Shown: positions 1 to 7,733 of the stretch, in pieces
Position numbering within the stretch: the first letter of the stretch is position 1
How the letters are laid out: each line of letters begins with the position of its first letter
Source of the DNA: Deltaproteobacteria bacterium
Lineage (GTDB): Bacteria > Desulfobacterota_B > Binatia > Bin18
Assembly (NCBI GenBank): GCA_012271025.1
Contig: JAAXHF010000324.1
Coordinates: forward strand, 1 to 16,406
DNA: 16,406 bases
Direction: 5' to 3'
Made by a program: the position numbers and the translations under genes
Notes under the pieces: generated by a model
Told to the model about the DNA's origin: nothing
What the model saw: only the letters and a program-made list of their open reading frames with translations
Databases searched by the model: none

Positions 1-917
1 TCATGACCGATGCGGACGTGGACGGCTCGCATATACGGACTCTGTTGCTGACCTTTTTCTACCGCCAGATGCCGGGACTGATTGAAAACGGTCACATCTA
101 CATCGCCCAGCCGCCCCTGTATCGGGTCAAACGAGGCAAAACCGAACGCTACCTGAAGGACGAGGCAGCTCTGGACGAATTTTTGATTGACCTGGGGATT
201 GAAAACGTCCGGGTCGGATCCTTGTCTGGAGAAAAATTGAAGGAGTGGATCGGGACGTTCCTGCGCTGCGAGAAGCTGTTCGAGATGGTTGAGCGTAAGC
301 ACAAAGATGTCCGGCTCGTGCGTGCTCTGCTTGCTCAATCCCGTCTTTCCCCGGCGGTGCTGACCGATACACCCCGCTTAACCGAGATCTGTCAGGCGGC
401 CGAGTCGTTTGCCCACCACCACTTTCCCGACCTCATTCCGGTCTCTTTTTCGGTTGAGGCCGACACCACGCTTGGCGGCTCCCGCATTATCGCCACCGCC
501 AAGCTCAATGGCTCGGGCATCCGAACGGTCTTTGACAGCGATTTTCTGCACTTTCCCGAGGTCCAAGAGATCGGTCGCCTGCTTGAGCAGCTGCGGGCGG
601 CCGGCGAGGCGCCGTTTGTCGTGGTCCACAAAGACGAAGAGCACCCCCTGGCCCAGCAGCGCGATATTGTTGACTACATCCTGTCTCGTTCCCGCCAGGG
701 AACCGAAATTCAACGCTATAAGGGGCTGGGAGAGATGAACCCCGAGCAGCTGTGGGAAACGACCATGAATCCCGACACCCGGCGTCTGCTCCAGGTCCGG
801 ATTGAGGATGCCTATGAGGCGGATGAAATCTTCGCTACACTGATGGGCGATGAGGTCGAACCCCGACGGCGATTCATTCAAGACAACGCCCTGGCGGCCA
901 AAAACCTCGATATCTGA
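1..917 (+). CDS. gyrB: DNA gyrase subunit B, C-terminal part (5' end cut by window)
   Basis: ATPase subunit of DNA gyrase, which with GyrA introduces negative supercoils. Only the C-terminal ~304 residues are present; the frame is open through base 1, so the start lies outside the window. The visible part opens with the TOPRIM acidic motif (TDADVDGSHIRTLLLTFFYRQM), which binds the catalytic metal. A long insert follows (about residues 65-210 of the visible part), as in Gram-negative GyrB. It ends with the conserved tail motif QRYKGLGEMNPEQLWETTM and the terminus FIQDNALAAKNLDI. It stops at TGA (915-917), which shows that UGA is normally a stop here and matters for the peroxiredoxin downstream. 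gyrA follows after 55 bp, so the two are probably co-transcribed. Confidence 0.97.
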   Translation, partial: MTDADVDGSHIRTLLLTFFYRQMPGLIENGHIYIAQPPLYRVKRGKTERYLKDEAALDEFLIDLGIENVRVGSLSGEKLKEWIGTFLRCEKLFEMVERKHKDVRLVRALLAQSRLSPAVLTDTPRLTEICQAAESFAHHHFPDLIPVSFSVEADTTLGGSRIIATAKLNGSGIRTVFDSDFLHFPEVQEIGRLLEQLRAAGEAPFVVVHKDEEHPLAQQRDIVDYILSRSRQGTEIQRYKGLGEMNPEQLWETTMNPDTRRLLQVRIEDAYEADEIFATLMGDEVEPRRRFIQDNALAAKNLDI

Positions 918-960
918 TCCCAAGCTTTCCGACTGTCATGAAAGAAGCGCAGCGTCCCAG

Positions 961-1014
961 GAAAGGTGAACGATGATGACCGCCTCATCAGGAAGAGATC
1001 ATCGTCCACCTTTC
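961..1014 (+). repeat. Family B palindrome (copy B1) spanning the gyrA ribosome-binding site and start
   Basis: A 54-bp inverted repeat with 17-bp arms, GAAAGGTGAACGATGAT (961-977) and ATCATCGTCCACCTTTC (998-1014), one mismatch, and a 20-nt spacer. The spacer is nearly the reverse complement of the spacer in copy B2 at 8266-8316, which shows a dispersed family and not a chance palindrome. The left arm contains the likely gyrA Shine-Dalgarno GGAAAGG (960-966) and the ATG at 973. The rest is translated as GyrA residues 1-14. Folded as RNA, the hairpin would bury both the ribosome-binding site and the start codon. Confidence 0.85.
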
Positions 1015-3489
1015 GTCAACATCGAACAAGAAATGCGTCAGTCCTATATGGACTACGCCATGAGCGTCATCATTGGCCGAGCCCTGCCCGATGTCCGGGA
1101 CGGTCTCAAGCCGGTGCATCGCCGCGTGTTGTACGCCATGTCCGACCTGGGCAACGACTGGAACCGGCCGTATAAGAAGTCGGCCCGTATCGTCGGCGAT
1201 GTGATCGGCAAATACCATCCGCACGGGGACACTGCGGTCTACGATACCATCGTGCGTATGGCGCAGGAGTTCTCGCTGCGCTACCCCTTGGTTGACGGTC
1301 AGGGGAACTTCGGCTCGATTGACGGCGACCCGCCCGCAGCCATGCGCTATACCGAAATTCGCATGACCCGCATGGCTGCGGAACTGCTGACCGACCTGGA
1401 CCGGGACACGGTCGATTTTATCGCCAATTACGACGACTCAAGCCAAGAGCCGAGCGTTCTGCCGGCCAAGCTGCCCAACCTGCTCATCAACGGTTCGTCG
1501 GGCATTGCGGTTGGCATGTCGACCAATATCCCGCCGCATAATCTGGGCGAGGTGGTTGACGCGCTCGTGGCTCTGCTGGCCGACTCGACGCTGAGCAGCG
1601 GTCAGCTCATGCAGTATATCCGCGGGCCGGATTTCCCCACCGGCGGGTTTATTCACGGCGTGGTCGGCATCCGTGAGGCGTATGAAACCGGTAAAGGCAT
1701 CGTTCAGATGCGAGCCCGGACCTCTATTGAGGAAAATGATCGAACGGGCAAGAGCAGCCTTATTGTCGAGGAAATCCCGTTTCAGATCAATAAAGCGCGC
1801 CTGATTGAGCGCATTGCCGACCTCGTCAACGAGAAGCGCATTGAGGGCATCTCCGATCTGCGTGACGAGTCGGATCGCGAGGGAATGCGGATTGTCATTG
1901 AGCTGAAAAAGGATGTCGTTCCCGACGTCGTCCTCAACCAGCTCTACAAGATGACCCCCATGCAGGACTCGTTTGGAGTGATTCTGCTGGCCATTGTCGA
2001 TGAGCGACCGCAACTGCTGACCCTCAGACACAGTTTGGTCCATTTTTTGAACCATCGTCGGGACGTGGTGCGGCGACGGACCGCTTTTACCCTCGCCAAA
2101 GCCCAAGACCGGCTGCACCTGCTTGACGGACTGAAAATTGCCCTGGATAACCTGGACGCGGTGATTCAGCTCATCCGCGCCGGCGAGAATCCGCCCAACG
2201 TCCGGCGCCAGCTCACCACCCGCTTCGTGCTGAGCGAGATCCAGGCCCAGGCTATTCTGGACATGCGCCTCCAGCGCCTGACCCAGTTGGAGCAGGGAAA
2301 AATCATCAACGAGCACACCGAAACGGTTAGCTTGATCCAGCAACTGGAACACATTTTGGCCGATCCGAGTGAAATAGACGCGCTCATCGGCCAGGAGCTG
2401 CAAGACCTCAAGACGCGCTTCGGCGACGCACGCCGCACCGAGATTCTGGCCGCCAGCGCCGACCTGTCTGTCGAAGACCTGATTGCCGAAGAAGACATGG
2501 TCGTCACCATTTCCCACGCCGGCTATATCAAGCGGACGGCGGCCTCGCTGTATCGCTCGCAACGCCGCGGAGGACGCGGCATTGTGGCGGCGACCACGCG
2601 GGATGAGGATTTTGTCGAACATCTTTTTGTGTGTTCGACCCACGCCTATCTGTTGGTGTTTACCTCTTTGGGACGAGTCTATTGGATCAAGGTCCACGAG
2701 ATTCCGCAGGCCGGTCGGGCCTCGAAAGGCAAGGCCATTATCAATCTGCTACCGCTCGGCGACGGGGAACAGATCTCAGCCTTTCTGCCCGTGCGCGAGT
2801 TCAAAGACGACGCCTACGTTGTCTTTGCCACCCGCAACGGCTTGATCAAAAAGACCGATCTGATGGCTTACTCCAACCCGCGCCAAGGCGGAATTATCGC
2901 TATATCTGTGGAGGATGGCGACGCAGTCATTGGCGTGCGGCTGACCCATGCCGAGCAGGATATCCTGCTGTCAACCCGGCGCGGCCAAGCCATCCGCTTC
3001 TCCGAGCGGGATGTCCGTCCGATGGGCCGGAGTACCCGAGGGGTCAAAGGCATAAGTCTGGAGGCGGACGACGAGGTCGTGTCCCTGGCCGTTCTGAACC
3101 CGGACGAAAGCCTGCTGACGGTCTCGTCTCTGGGCTATGGTAAACGGAGCAGTATGGACGCCTACCGGATCCAGTCGCGGGCGGGCAAGGGCGTCATCAC
3201 CATACGGACGACCGACAAGACGGGCGAGGTTGTTGGCGTGCGGGAGGTGACCGACGATGACCATCTCATGCTGATCACCGATAGCGGACGGGTCATCCGG
3301 CTGCGTATGCGGGAGTTGCGCACTATCGGTCGCAACACCCAGGGGGTTCGGCTGTTTGATGTCGACCCTCAAGAGCGAGTTGTCAGTCTCGCCCTGCTGG
3401 CCGAAGACGAAGAAGAGGACAGAGAACAGATCGACACTGGCGTACGGTCTGCCGAACAGACCGTACGCACTACACAGGAGGACGTATGA
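973..3489 (+). CDS. gyrA: DNA gyrase subunit A
   Basis: Breakage-reunion subunit of gyrase, 838 aa. The N-terminal block [20 protein letters not shown] is canonical. The active-site tyrosine is Y126 in AMRYTEIRM. In the quinolone-resistance region ([10 protein letters not shown]) the position equivalent to E. coli Ser83 is Thr87, and the Asp87 equivalent is kept; Thr here is natural in several species. The GyrA box that wraps DNA is QRRGGRG at 530-536, in the C-terminal beta-pinwheel domain, followed by an acidic tail ([11 protein letters not shown]). ATG 973 was chosen because the conserved core begins about 18 residues later and no later start would keep it; ATG 976 is equally possible. The first 14 residues are encoded by a dispersed palindrome. 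The stop overlaps the next gene in ATGA. Confidence 0.97.
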   Translation: MMTASSGRDHRPPFVNIEQEMRQSYMDYAMSVIIGRALPDVRDGLKPVHRRVLYAMSDLGNDWNRPYKKSARIVGDVIGKYHPHGDTAVYDTIVRMAQEFSLRYPLVDGQGNFGSIDGDPPAAMRYTEIRMTRMAAELLTDLDRDTVDFIANYDDSSQEPSVLPAKLPNLLINGSSGIAVGMSTNIPPHNLGEVVDALVALLADSTLSSGQLMQYIRGPDFPTGGFIHGVVGIREAYETGKGIVQMRARTSIEENDRTGKSSLIVEEIPFQINKARLIERIADLVNEKRIEGISDLRDESDREGMRIVIELKKDVVPDVVLNQLYKMTPMQDSFGVILLAIVDERPQLLTLRHSLVHFLNHRRDVVRRRTAFTLAKAQDRLHLLDGLKIALDNLDAVIQLIRAGENPPNVRRQLTTRFVLSEIQAQAILDMRLQRLTQLEQGKIINEHTETVSLIQQLEHILADPSEIDALIGQELQDLKTRFGDARRTEILAASADLSVEDLIAEEDMVVTISHAGYIKRTAASLYRSQRRGGRGIVAATTRDEDFVEHLFVCSTHAYLLVFTSLGRVYWIKVHEIPQAGRASKGKAIINLLPLGDGEQISAFLPVREFKDDAYVVFATRNGLIKKTDLMAYSNPRQGGIIAISVEDGDAVIGVRLTHAEQDILLSTRRGQAIRFSERDVRPMGRSTRGVKGISLEADDEVVSLAVLNPDESLLTVSSLGYGKRSSMDAYRIQSRAGKGVITIRTTDKTGEVVGVREVTDDDHLMLITDSGRVIRLRMRELRTIGRNTQGVRLFDVDPQERVVSLALLAEDEEEDREQIDTGVRSAEQTVRTTQEDV
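3440..3468 (+). repeat. Perfect 12-bp inverted repeat inside the gyrA 3' end
   Basis: GCGTACGGTCTG (3440-3451), a 5-nt loop CCGAA, then CAGACCGTACGC (3457-3468). It lies in the non-conserved GyrA tail, past the acidic stretch, and ends 7 nt before the AGGAGG of the next gene. No T-run follows, so it is not a standard intrinsic terminator. As mRNA it is a strong hairpin close to the ribosome-binding site of prxU. It could be a processing or translation-control element, or an unrelated palindromic insertion. Confidence 0.75.
3476..3481 (+). promoter_or_regulatory. Shine-Dalgarno AGGAGG of the selenoprotein peroxiredoxin
   Basis: A consensus AGGAGG with a 4-nt spacer before ATG 3486, still within gyrA codons. 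It fixes the peroxiredoxin start and, with the ATGA stop/start overlap, points to translational coupling to gyrA. Confidence 0.8.
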
Positions 3490-3956
3490 GCGTACAGGTT
3501 GGGCAAGCTGCCCCGGATTTCACCCTTAAGACGAGCAAAATGCAGGATTTCACCCTGAGCGAGCACAAGGGCAAGAAAAACGTGGTTTTGCTCTTTGTGC
3601 CGCTGGCCTTTACCGGAGGGTGAACAAACGAATTTGGCTCCGTGCAAGCCAATATCGCCAGTCTCCAGAACGATGACACGCAGGTGGTTGGTATCAGCGT
3701 TGACAGCCCGTTTTCCTTGGACGCCTGGGCGGCCAAAGAGGGCTATGAATTTCCCCTGCTGAGCGATTTCAATAAAGAGGTCGCCGCCACCTATGACTCT
3801 CTCTATCCCGAGCTGCTGGTGTTCAAAGGGGTGGCCAAACGGACGGCTTTCGTGATCGACAAAAACGGCGTGATCCAGTACGCCTGGCTGAACGACGACC
3901 CGGGCACCCTGCCCGATCTTGACGAGATCAAAGCCTGTTTGCAGCAGTGTGGCTAA
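3486..3956 (+). CDS. Selenocysteine-containing peroxiredoxin (AhpC/TSA family), read through UGA at 3621-3623
   Basis: A thiol-type peroxidase that reduces hydroperoxides. Read continuously from ATG 3486 it has 156 residues, with an in-frame UGA as codon 46. The upstream part ([10 protein letters not shown]... [14 protein letters not shown]) and the downstream part (TNEF... [19 protein letters not shown]... FPLLSDF) together make a complete peroxiredoxin fold. The UGA falls exactly at the peroxidatic cysteine of the TxxC motif (T43-G-G-U46). The conserved active-site arginine is R119 in AKRTAFVID. Two C-terminal cysteines (C151, C155) could act as resolving residues. A hairpin suited to SECIS follows the UGA. 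An automated caller would report only the 104-aa fragment from 3642. Selenocysteine peroxiredoxins (PrxU) are known from anaerobic and deltaproteobacterial lineages. It overlaps gyrA by 4 nt. Confidence 0.88.
3621..3657 (+). promoter_or_regulatory. UGA recoding site with putative bacterial SECIS hairpin
   Basis: After the UGA (3621-3623), TTGGCT (3634-3639) pairs perfectly with AGCCAA (3647-3652) around a 7-nt loop CCGTGCA (3640-3646). A lower stem CGA/TCG (3629-3631 with 3655-3657) is separated by a 2x2 internal loop. The apical loop begins 16 nt after the UGA, within the spacing reported for bacterial SECIS elements read by SelB. The guanine in the loop is at its third position, slightly off the common pattern of a G in the first two positions, so the exact fold is uncertain. 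Confidence 0.72.
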
Positions 3957-4252
3957 GCCTGTCCGGCCGGGCGTTGGTGCCCGGTCGGCTCGAGGCCGTC
4001 GGCATCAGTCGGCTGAGAGCGTTTCCGAAAAACCGAAACAAGTATGATACTCAGGACCGCCCAGCCGCCACACACGAGACCGTACAGCGTCCACAGATTT
4101 TTGGACGAGCCGTTCCGACCGGCAAAGACCCGGCACACAACGGCGTCAAGCACATGAATGAAGGCAGCGGTAGAAACCAGCTCCTGAAAATCGAGATCGT
4201 AGCCCAGAAACCGCAGCCCGGTCACATAGCCGAGAAAGATTTCAATATCCAT
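3953..4252 (-). CDS. Small predicted membrane protein, unknown function
   Basis: 99 residues on the minus strand. I do not recognise a family. The N-terminal half (MDIEIFLGYVTGLRFLGYDLDFQELV...) looks folded and soluble or peripheral. One clear hydrophobic helix lies near residues 53-75 (LWTLYGLVCGGWAVLSIILVSVF) and is followed by a basic RKR, typical of a membrane anchor. An AAGGA-like Shine-Dalgarno precedes the ATG. Codon use matches neighbouring genes, which argues for a real gene. Its stop overlaps the prxU stop by a few bases (convergent), and its start lies only 22 bp from the divergent gene at 4275, so any promoters would sit inside coding DNA. That tight packing is the main reason for caution. 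Confidence 0.6.
   Translation of the reverse strand: MDIEIFLGYVTGLRFLGYDLDFQELVSTAAFIHVLDAVVCRVFAGRNGSSKNLWTLYGLVCGGWAVLSIILVSVFRKRSQPTDADGLEPTGHQRPAGQA
3963..3988 (+). terminator. GC-rich hairpin just after prxU, possible transcript end
   Basis: CCGGCCGGGC (3963-3972) pairs with GCCCGGTCGG (3979-3988) around a GTTGGT loop, with one G-U pair, starting 6 nt after the prxU stop. No T-tract follows, so it is not a classical intrinsic terminator; it could protect the 3' end of the gyrBA-prxU transcript. The same DNA encodes the C-terminal tail of the minus-strand membrane protein. Confidence 0.35.
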
Positions 4253-4274
4253 TTGCTTCGTCCTTTTTGGTGCG

Positions 4275-4613
4275 ATGACTGAAGAGAAAACAGTATTTGA
4301 ACGACTCTATGAGCTTGGTGAGGAAAACTTCGCCCGGTTTGTCGAAGAGATGCTCACCAGTCCGGTTTTTGCCCAGAGCCTTGACCGCAGCCTGCGGAAC
4401 GCGGCAGAAACCAAGGAAAAAGTTGACCAGAACATAACCGCCCTGCTGTCGCTTCTCAACCTCCCGTCCAAGGCCGATTACGACAGGCTGGCGGCCCAGG
4501 TGGAGACCCTCCAGGGCAGTTTGGTGAATCTGAATCTCAAGCTTGACCGGCTCCTGGCCGAACAGAAAAAGCCGCGGCGAAGCGCAAAGAAACGGGCCGT
4601 CGCCAAACACTGA
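4275..4613 (+). CDS. Phasin-like coiled-coil protein
   Basis: 112 residues, helical throughout. The layout recalls PhaF/PhaI-type polyhydroxyalkanoate granule proteins: an N-terminal helix (FERLYELGEENFARFVEEML), a heptad-rich middle with LNLPSKADYDRLAAQVETLQ, and a basic Lys/Arg/Ala-rich tail (KKPRRSAKKRAVAKH) like the nucleoid-binding tails of such phasins. The LNLPSKADYDRL block corresponds to the LN(I/V)P(S/T)(R/K) motif seen before the coiled coil in phasins. No PHA synthase is in the window, so a granule role is inferred from shape alone; it could be another coiled-coil scaffold. The ribosome-binding site before ATG 4275 is weak. Its neighbour downstream starts after 11 bp, so the two may be co-transcribed. 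Confidence 0.6.
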   Translation: MTEEKTVFERLYELGEENFARFVEEMLTSPVFAQSLDRSLRNAAETKEKVDQNITALLSLLNLPSKADYDRLAAQVETLQGSLVNLNLKLDRLLAEQKKPRRSAKKRAVAKH

Positions 4614-4624
4614 ACCTCCCTCGA

Positions 4625-5683
4625 ATGCGTATGAAACGTCATCTGCTGTGTGTGGTGTGGGGGCTCAGCCTCTTGCTTATGGGCCAACCCGGCTTTGCCT
4701 GGGACGAGGCGCGCTTTGCCCAGAAAAAGACCATGGCCTACTCCTATGCGCTGCCCGACGGACAGGAAAATGGGCAGATACAGACAGTCATTGGTTCTCC
4801 ACGGACCTACACCATCCAGACCAAGGACACCCTGCTCGACATCGCCCGCTACTTTGACCTAGGCTTCAACGAGATCCGCGCCGCCCACCCCCAGCTCGAC
4901 ACTTGGCTGCCCGAGGTGGGCTCGGAGATCCGCCTGCCGACCTTCTGGGTGCTGCCTAAAACGCGCTCCGCCGGGATGAATATCGTGGTCAATATTCCGG
5001 AAATGCGCCTGTACTATTTCCCGACTCGGGCCAAACATGGTGCCCAGGCTCTGGCAATGACCTATCCGGTCGGACTTGGCCGGGAGGACTGGCCGACGCC
5101 CCAAACGCCGTTTCGGATTCGAGGCAAAACGGCCAACCCGACCTGGGTGATTCCCCAGTCCATTCGGCAGGAACGGATACAGGAAAAGGGCTGGTCAGAG
5201 ACCAGTATTCCCGGCGGCTCGCCGGCCAACCCGCTGGGCAAGTATCGGCTGGAATTGAGCCTGTCCCAGGCGTCCGGTGCGTACGCCATCCACGGCACGA
5301 ACAACCCCTGGGCGGTCGGCAGAATGGTCACCCACGGCTGTATTCGGCTGTATCCCGAAGACATCGCGCGTTTCTTTGAGTTGGTGCCGGTCGGCAGTTC
5401 CGGCGAATTGACCTATCAGCCGGTCAAGGTCGGGATGCAGCACGGTCGGGTGTATGTCGAGGTTCACGCCGACATCTATGGCCTGGTGGCCGACCCATGG
5501 GCCGATGCCCAGCGCGTGGTGCAGGACAGCGGTTGGGCGCATCTGGTCGATCCGGCCCGGCTGCTCCGAGCCCTGCGCGAGCAGTCCGGCGTTCCGGTCG
5601 ATGTGACGGCCGAGCCGCTGACCGCACTCTGGGATGATGCTCTCCCTGAAAAGGGCAACGTGATAACCGAGCATGGAAAATGA
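4625..5683 (+). CDS. LysM and L,D-transpeptidase (YkuD) periplasmic protein
   Basis: 352 residues. It probably forms 3-3 peptidoglycan cross-links or attaches proteins to peptidoglycan in the periplasm. A signal peptide covers about residues 1-25 (MRMKRHLLCVVWGLSLLLMG... ending GFA). A LysM peptidoglycan-binding module spans about 62-105 (YTIQTKDTLLDIARYFDL...). The YkuD catalytic domain runs from about 118 to 253. The catalytic signature is H223 in IHGTNNPW and THGCIRL with H237, nucleophile C239 and R241. The architecture is that of the ErfK/YbiS/YcfS/YnhG group. About 100 residues follow the domain with no motif I recognise. Two close ATGs (4625, 4631) are possible starts and neither has a good Shine-Dalgarno. 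It probably forms a unit with the phasin-like gene upstream and the YjbQ gene 27 bp downstream. Confidence 0.93.
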   Translation: MRMKRHLLCVVWGLSLLLMGQPGFAWDEARFAQKKTMAYSYALPDGQENGQIQTVIGSPRTYTIQTKDTLLDIARYFDLGFNEIRAAHPQLDTWLPEVGSEIRLPTFWVLPKTRSAGMNIVVNIPEMRLYYFPTRAKHGAQALAMTYPVGLGREDWPTPQTPFRIRGKTANPTWVIPQSIRQERIQEKGWSETSIPGGSPANPLGKYRLELSLSQASGAYAIHGTNNPWAVGRMVTHGCIRLYPEDIARFFELVPVGSSGELTYQPVKVGMQHGRVYVEVHADIYGLVADPWADAQRVVQDSGWAHLVDPARLLRALREQSGVPVDVTAEPLTALWDDALPEKGNVITEHGK

Positions 5684-5710
5684 GATTACGTTTCCCTGTT
5701 GAGAAACACG

Positions 5711-6106
5711 ATGGAACTCAAAGTACGGACCCGGAACAAAAACGACGTGGTTGATCTGACCCGGCAAATCGCCGAGCTGGTCCGGCAGGCCGATCTTGAA
5801 CAGGGGCTGTGTCATGTCTATGTGCCCCACGCCACGGCCGCGATTATTGTGAACGAAAACGACGACCCGCAGATTGGCCAGGATTTGCTCACGGCTCTCG
5901 ACGGCCTCATCCCCGAAGGCGTCTGGCTGCACGACAAGGTCGACGAAAACGGGGCGTCGCACCTGAAAGCGACCATTTTGGGTCCGAGCGAAACCGTGCC
6001 CATCCGGCGGGGACGCCTGGCGCTCGGCACCTGGCAGGCCATCATGCTGGTGGATTTTGACGGCCCGCGCGACCGGACGGCCATTGTGACCCTCACCCGA
6101 GCGTGA
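5711..6106 (+). CDS. YjbQ/UPF0047 family protein
   Basis: 131 residues from ATG 5711; a TTG at 5699 would add four residues (MRNT), but the family usually begins at the MELKVRTRNK strand. The family is annotated as secondary thiamine-phosphate synthase, a weak activity seen when E. coli YjbQ is overexpressed; the true role is unsettled. Family signatures are VPHATAAIIVNEN, the metal-site histidine block DENGASHLKATILGPSETVPI, and the end motif LALGTWQAIMLVDFDGPRDR. The sequence just upstream (ACGTTTC...GAAACACG) is weakly palindromic and faintly like a worn family A repeat; I do not claim it as one. It ends 4 bp before radC, so it is very likely co-transcribed with it. Confidence 0.9.
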   Translation: MELKVRTRNKNDVVDLTRQIAELVRQADLEQGLCHVYVPHATAAIIVNENDDPQIGQDLLTALDGLIPEGVWLHDKVDENGASHLKATILGPSETVPIRRGRLALGTWQAIMLVDFDGPRDRTAIVTLTRA

Positions 6107-6110
6107 AGCA

Positions 6111-6806
6111 ATGGTACGGTCAATCAAAGACTGGCCGGAATCGGATCGTCCCCGCGAAAAACTGATCGAAAAAGGGCCGGACTCCCTGTCCAATGCCGAA
6201 CTGTTGGCGATTATCCTGCGAACCGGGAATGCCAGCAGTGGGCAGACCGCGTTGGATCATGGGCGGGCTCTGGTCCAGCAGTTTGACAACTCTTTTCGGC
6301 GACTTGCCGAGGCCGGCATTCGGGACTTGTGCGAGGTCAAAGGCATCGGCCCGGCCAAGGCCGCCCAGCTCCAGGCCAGCCTGGAAATTGCCAGACGGTT
6401 TGCCGCCGAGGAGCTGAAACAGGGCCAGCTGTTTCGCTCCTCGGCGGATGTCTTTCACCACTATCAGGAGCAGTTGGGCAGCCTCAAAAAAGAAGAGTTC
6501 CACGTCCTGCTGCTCGACGCCAAGAATCGCAAGATCAAGGATGTCCGCGTCTCGGAGGGCTCGCTGACCTCGTCTCTGGTCCATCCCCGCGAGGTCTTCG
6601 CCCCGGTGGTCCGGGAGTCGGCGGCGGCGGTGATTCTGATCCATAACCACCCCAGCGGCGATCCGGCTCCGAGTCAGGAAGATCTCCAGATTACGCGGCG
6701 CTTACGCCAGGTTGGCGAAATCATGGGGGTGCACATCCTCGACCATTTGATTATCGGCAAAGGCCGCTATGTGAGCTTCGTGGACGACGGGTATTGGGAG
6801 GCATAG
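6111..6806 (+). CDS. radC: RadC family protein (JAB/MPN domain)
   Basis: 231 residues, full length for the family. The N-terminal part has the signature IKDWPESDRPREKLIEKGPDSLSNAELLAIILRTG and a helix-hairpin-helix (VKGIGPAKAAQLQASLE, about 80-97). The C-terminal JAMM/MPN+ domain carries the metal motif H178-N-H180-P-S-G-D-P-x-P-S188-x-x-D191. Historically tied to DNA repair, but the evidence for that is weak; the fold suggests a metal-dependent hydrolase, and the biochemical role remains open. It sits 4 bp after the YjbQ gene and 3 bp before the MaoC gene, so it lies mid-operon. Confidence 0.95.
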   Translation: MVRSIKDWPESDRPREKLIEKGPDSLSNAELLAIILRTGNASSGQTALDHGRALVQQFDNSFRRLAEAGIRDLCEVKGIGPAKAAQLQASLEIARRFAAEELKQGQLFRSSADVFHHYQEQLGSLKKEEFHVLLLDAKNRKIKDVRVSEGSLTSSLVHPREVFAPVVRESAAAVILIHNHPSGDPAPSQEDLQITRRLRQVGEIMGVHILDHLIIGKGRYVSFVDDGYWEA

Positions 6807-6809
6807 GAG

Positions 6810-7718
6810 ATGGGGCTCAACCGCGCGCTGGTCGGCAAACAGTATCCGGCTCAGGACTACGGCGTCACGGCCGAGGCGGTGGGCAAGTACGCCAGAGCCT
6901 ATAACGAGGAGAACCCCCTCTTTTTTGAGGCCGGTCCGTCCCACAGCGTGCTTGCTCCGCCCATGTTCGGGGTCGTGCTGGGCTGGCTGCCGATCATGAC
7001 GGTGGTGACCGATAGCGAGCTGAAGGTTGACGTGCTACGGCTCCTGCACGCCGAGCAGGATATGCGTTTTGTGCTGCCCGTGGTGTCGGGCGATATCATT
7101 ACCAGCACCGCGACCCTGCTAGATATTGAGGATAAGGCTGGTGGGGAGTCGTTCACGCTGGCGGTGGACAGCACAAATCAGCGCGGACAGATCGTCCAAC
7201 ATATGCGTTTTGGGGCCTTCATCCGGGGTGAACGGCGGCGGGGCAGGAGTTTTGGGGCATTTGGCCCGTCACCTCAGGCTCAGCCGTTGCTACGCGTCGC
7301 CCAGTCCATCGACCCTGACCAGACTTACCGCTACGCCGAGGCCTCGGGCGACCGTAATCCCATCCACCTCGATGAGAACATCGCCAGACTGGCCGGCCTG
7401 CCGGGCATTATCGTCCATGGTCTGTGTACTATGGCCTTTACCTCAAAAGTGATGATTGATCACCTGTGTGATCGCGAGCCCAGCCGCCTGAAGCGGCTGC
7501 GGGTGCGTTTTTCGCGCCCTGTCTTTCCGGGCCAGACCATTACCACGGCTGTGTGGATACAAAGAGGAAACGTGTCGTCCTCTGGCATGAGTATGGTTGA
7601 CACGTTTCCTCTTTACACCGAACCGACCAGCCGAAACAGTGTGTATATCTACGAGACCTACAATCCGGACGGCAAGGCGGTGGTGAAGGACGGCATTGCC
7701 GAAATCGCTCCGGCCTAG
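6810..7718 (+). CDS. Two-domain MaoC-like (R)-hydratase/dehydratase with in-frame palindrome insertion
   Basis: 302 residues. The N-terminal hot-dog domain (about 5-140) matches the FAS1-type dehydratase N-domain; the C-terminal MaoC domain (about 155-295) has the hydratase signature YAEASGDRNPIHLDE, with D181, N183 and H186 as the catalytic-site residues, followed by GLPGIIVHGLCTMAF. It likely hydrates or dehydrates 2-enoyl/3-hydroxyacyl thioesters. Near the C-terminus, about residues 251-268 are encoded by a dispersed 54-bp palindrome (7561-7614) placed between FPGQTITTAVWI and the final strand VYIYETYNPDGKAVVKDGIAEI. The flanking family sequence is otherwise normal, so the insertion kept the frame and is probably an exposed loop. 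The gene starts 3 bp after radC and converges on ssb with a 15-bp gap. Confidence 0.9.
   Translation: MGLNRALVGKQYPAQDYGVTAEAVGKYARAYNEENPLFFEAGPSHSVLAPPMFGVVLGWLPIMTVVTDSELKVDVLRLLHAEQDMRFVLPVVSGDIITSTATLLDIEDKAGGESFTLAVDSTNQRGQIVQHMRFGAFIRGERRRGRSFGAFGPSPQAQPLLRVAQSIDPDQTYRYAEASGDRNPIHLDENIARLAGLPGIIVHGLCTMAFTSKVMIDHLCDREPSRLKRLRVRFSRPVFPGQTITTAVWIQRGNVSSSGMSMVDTFPLYTEPTSRNSVYIYETYNPDGKAVVKDGIAEIAPA
7561..7614 (+). repeat. Family A palindrome (copy A1), translated within the MaoC gene
   Basis: Perfect 16-bp arms AAAGAGGAAACGTGTC (7561-7576) and GACACGTTTCCTCTTT (7599-7614) around a 22-nt spacer; 54 bp, i.e. 18 codons. The spacer is identical, in reverse complement, to that of copy A2 at 8381-8434, so A1 and A2 are the same element in opposite orientations. 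In this orientation only one of three frames is free of stops and the host gene uses it, giving the peptide RGNVSSSGMSMVDTFPL. No clear target-site duplication is visible. Confidence 0.92.
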
Positions 7719-7733
7719 ACCGGTAGAACTTCG

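Noticed and set aside
1438..2697. 419-aa open frame on the minus strand opposite gyrA
   Set aside because: It lies wholly antisense to conserved GyrA codons, has no family motif and is rich in the residues expected from a shadow frame.
3621..3623. The TGA in the peroxiredoxin as a nonsense mutation or as Trp in a recoded genome
   Set aside because: gyrB and gyrA end in TGA at normal lengths, so the code is standard. The rest of the peroxiredoxin is intact, and the codon sits at the catalytic residue with a hairpin after it.
5692..5713. Degenerate family A copy before the YjbQ gene (ACGTTTC ... GAAACACG)
   Set aside because: Only five or six paired bases and no spacer or flanking match; too weak to claim.
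5195..6193. 332-aa minus-strand open frame across the L,D-transpeptidase and YjbQ genes
   Set aside because: Antisense to two recognisable genes and crossing their boundary; no motifs.
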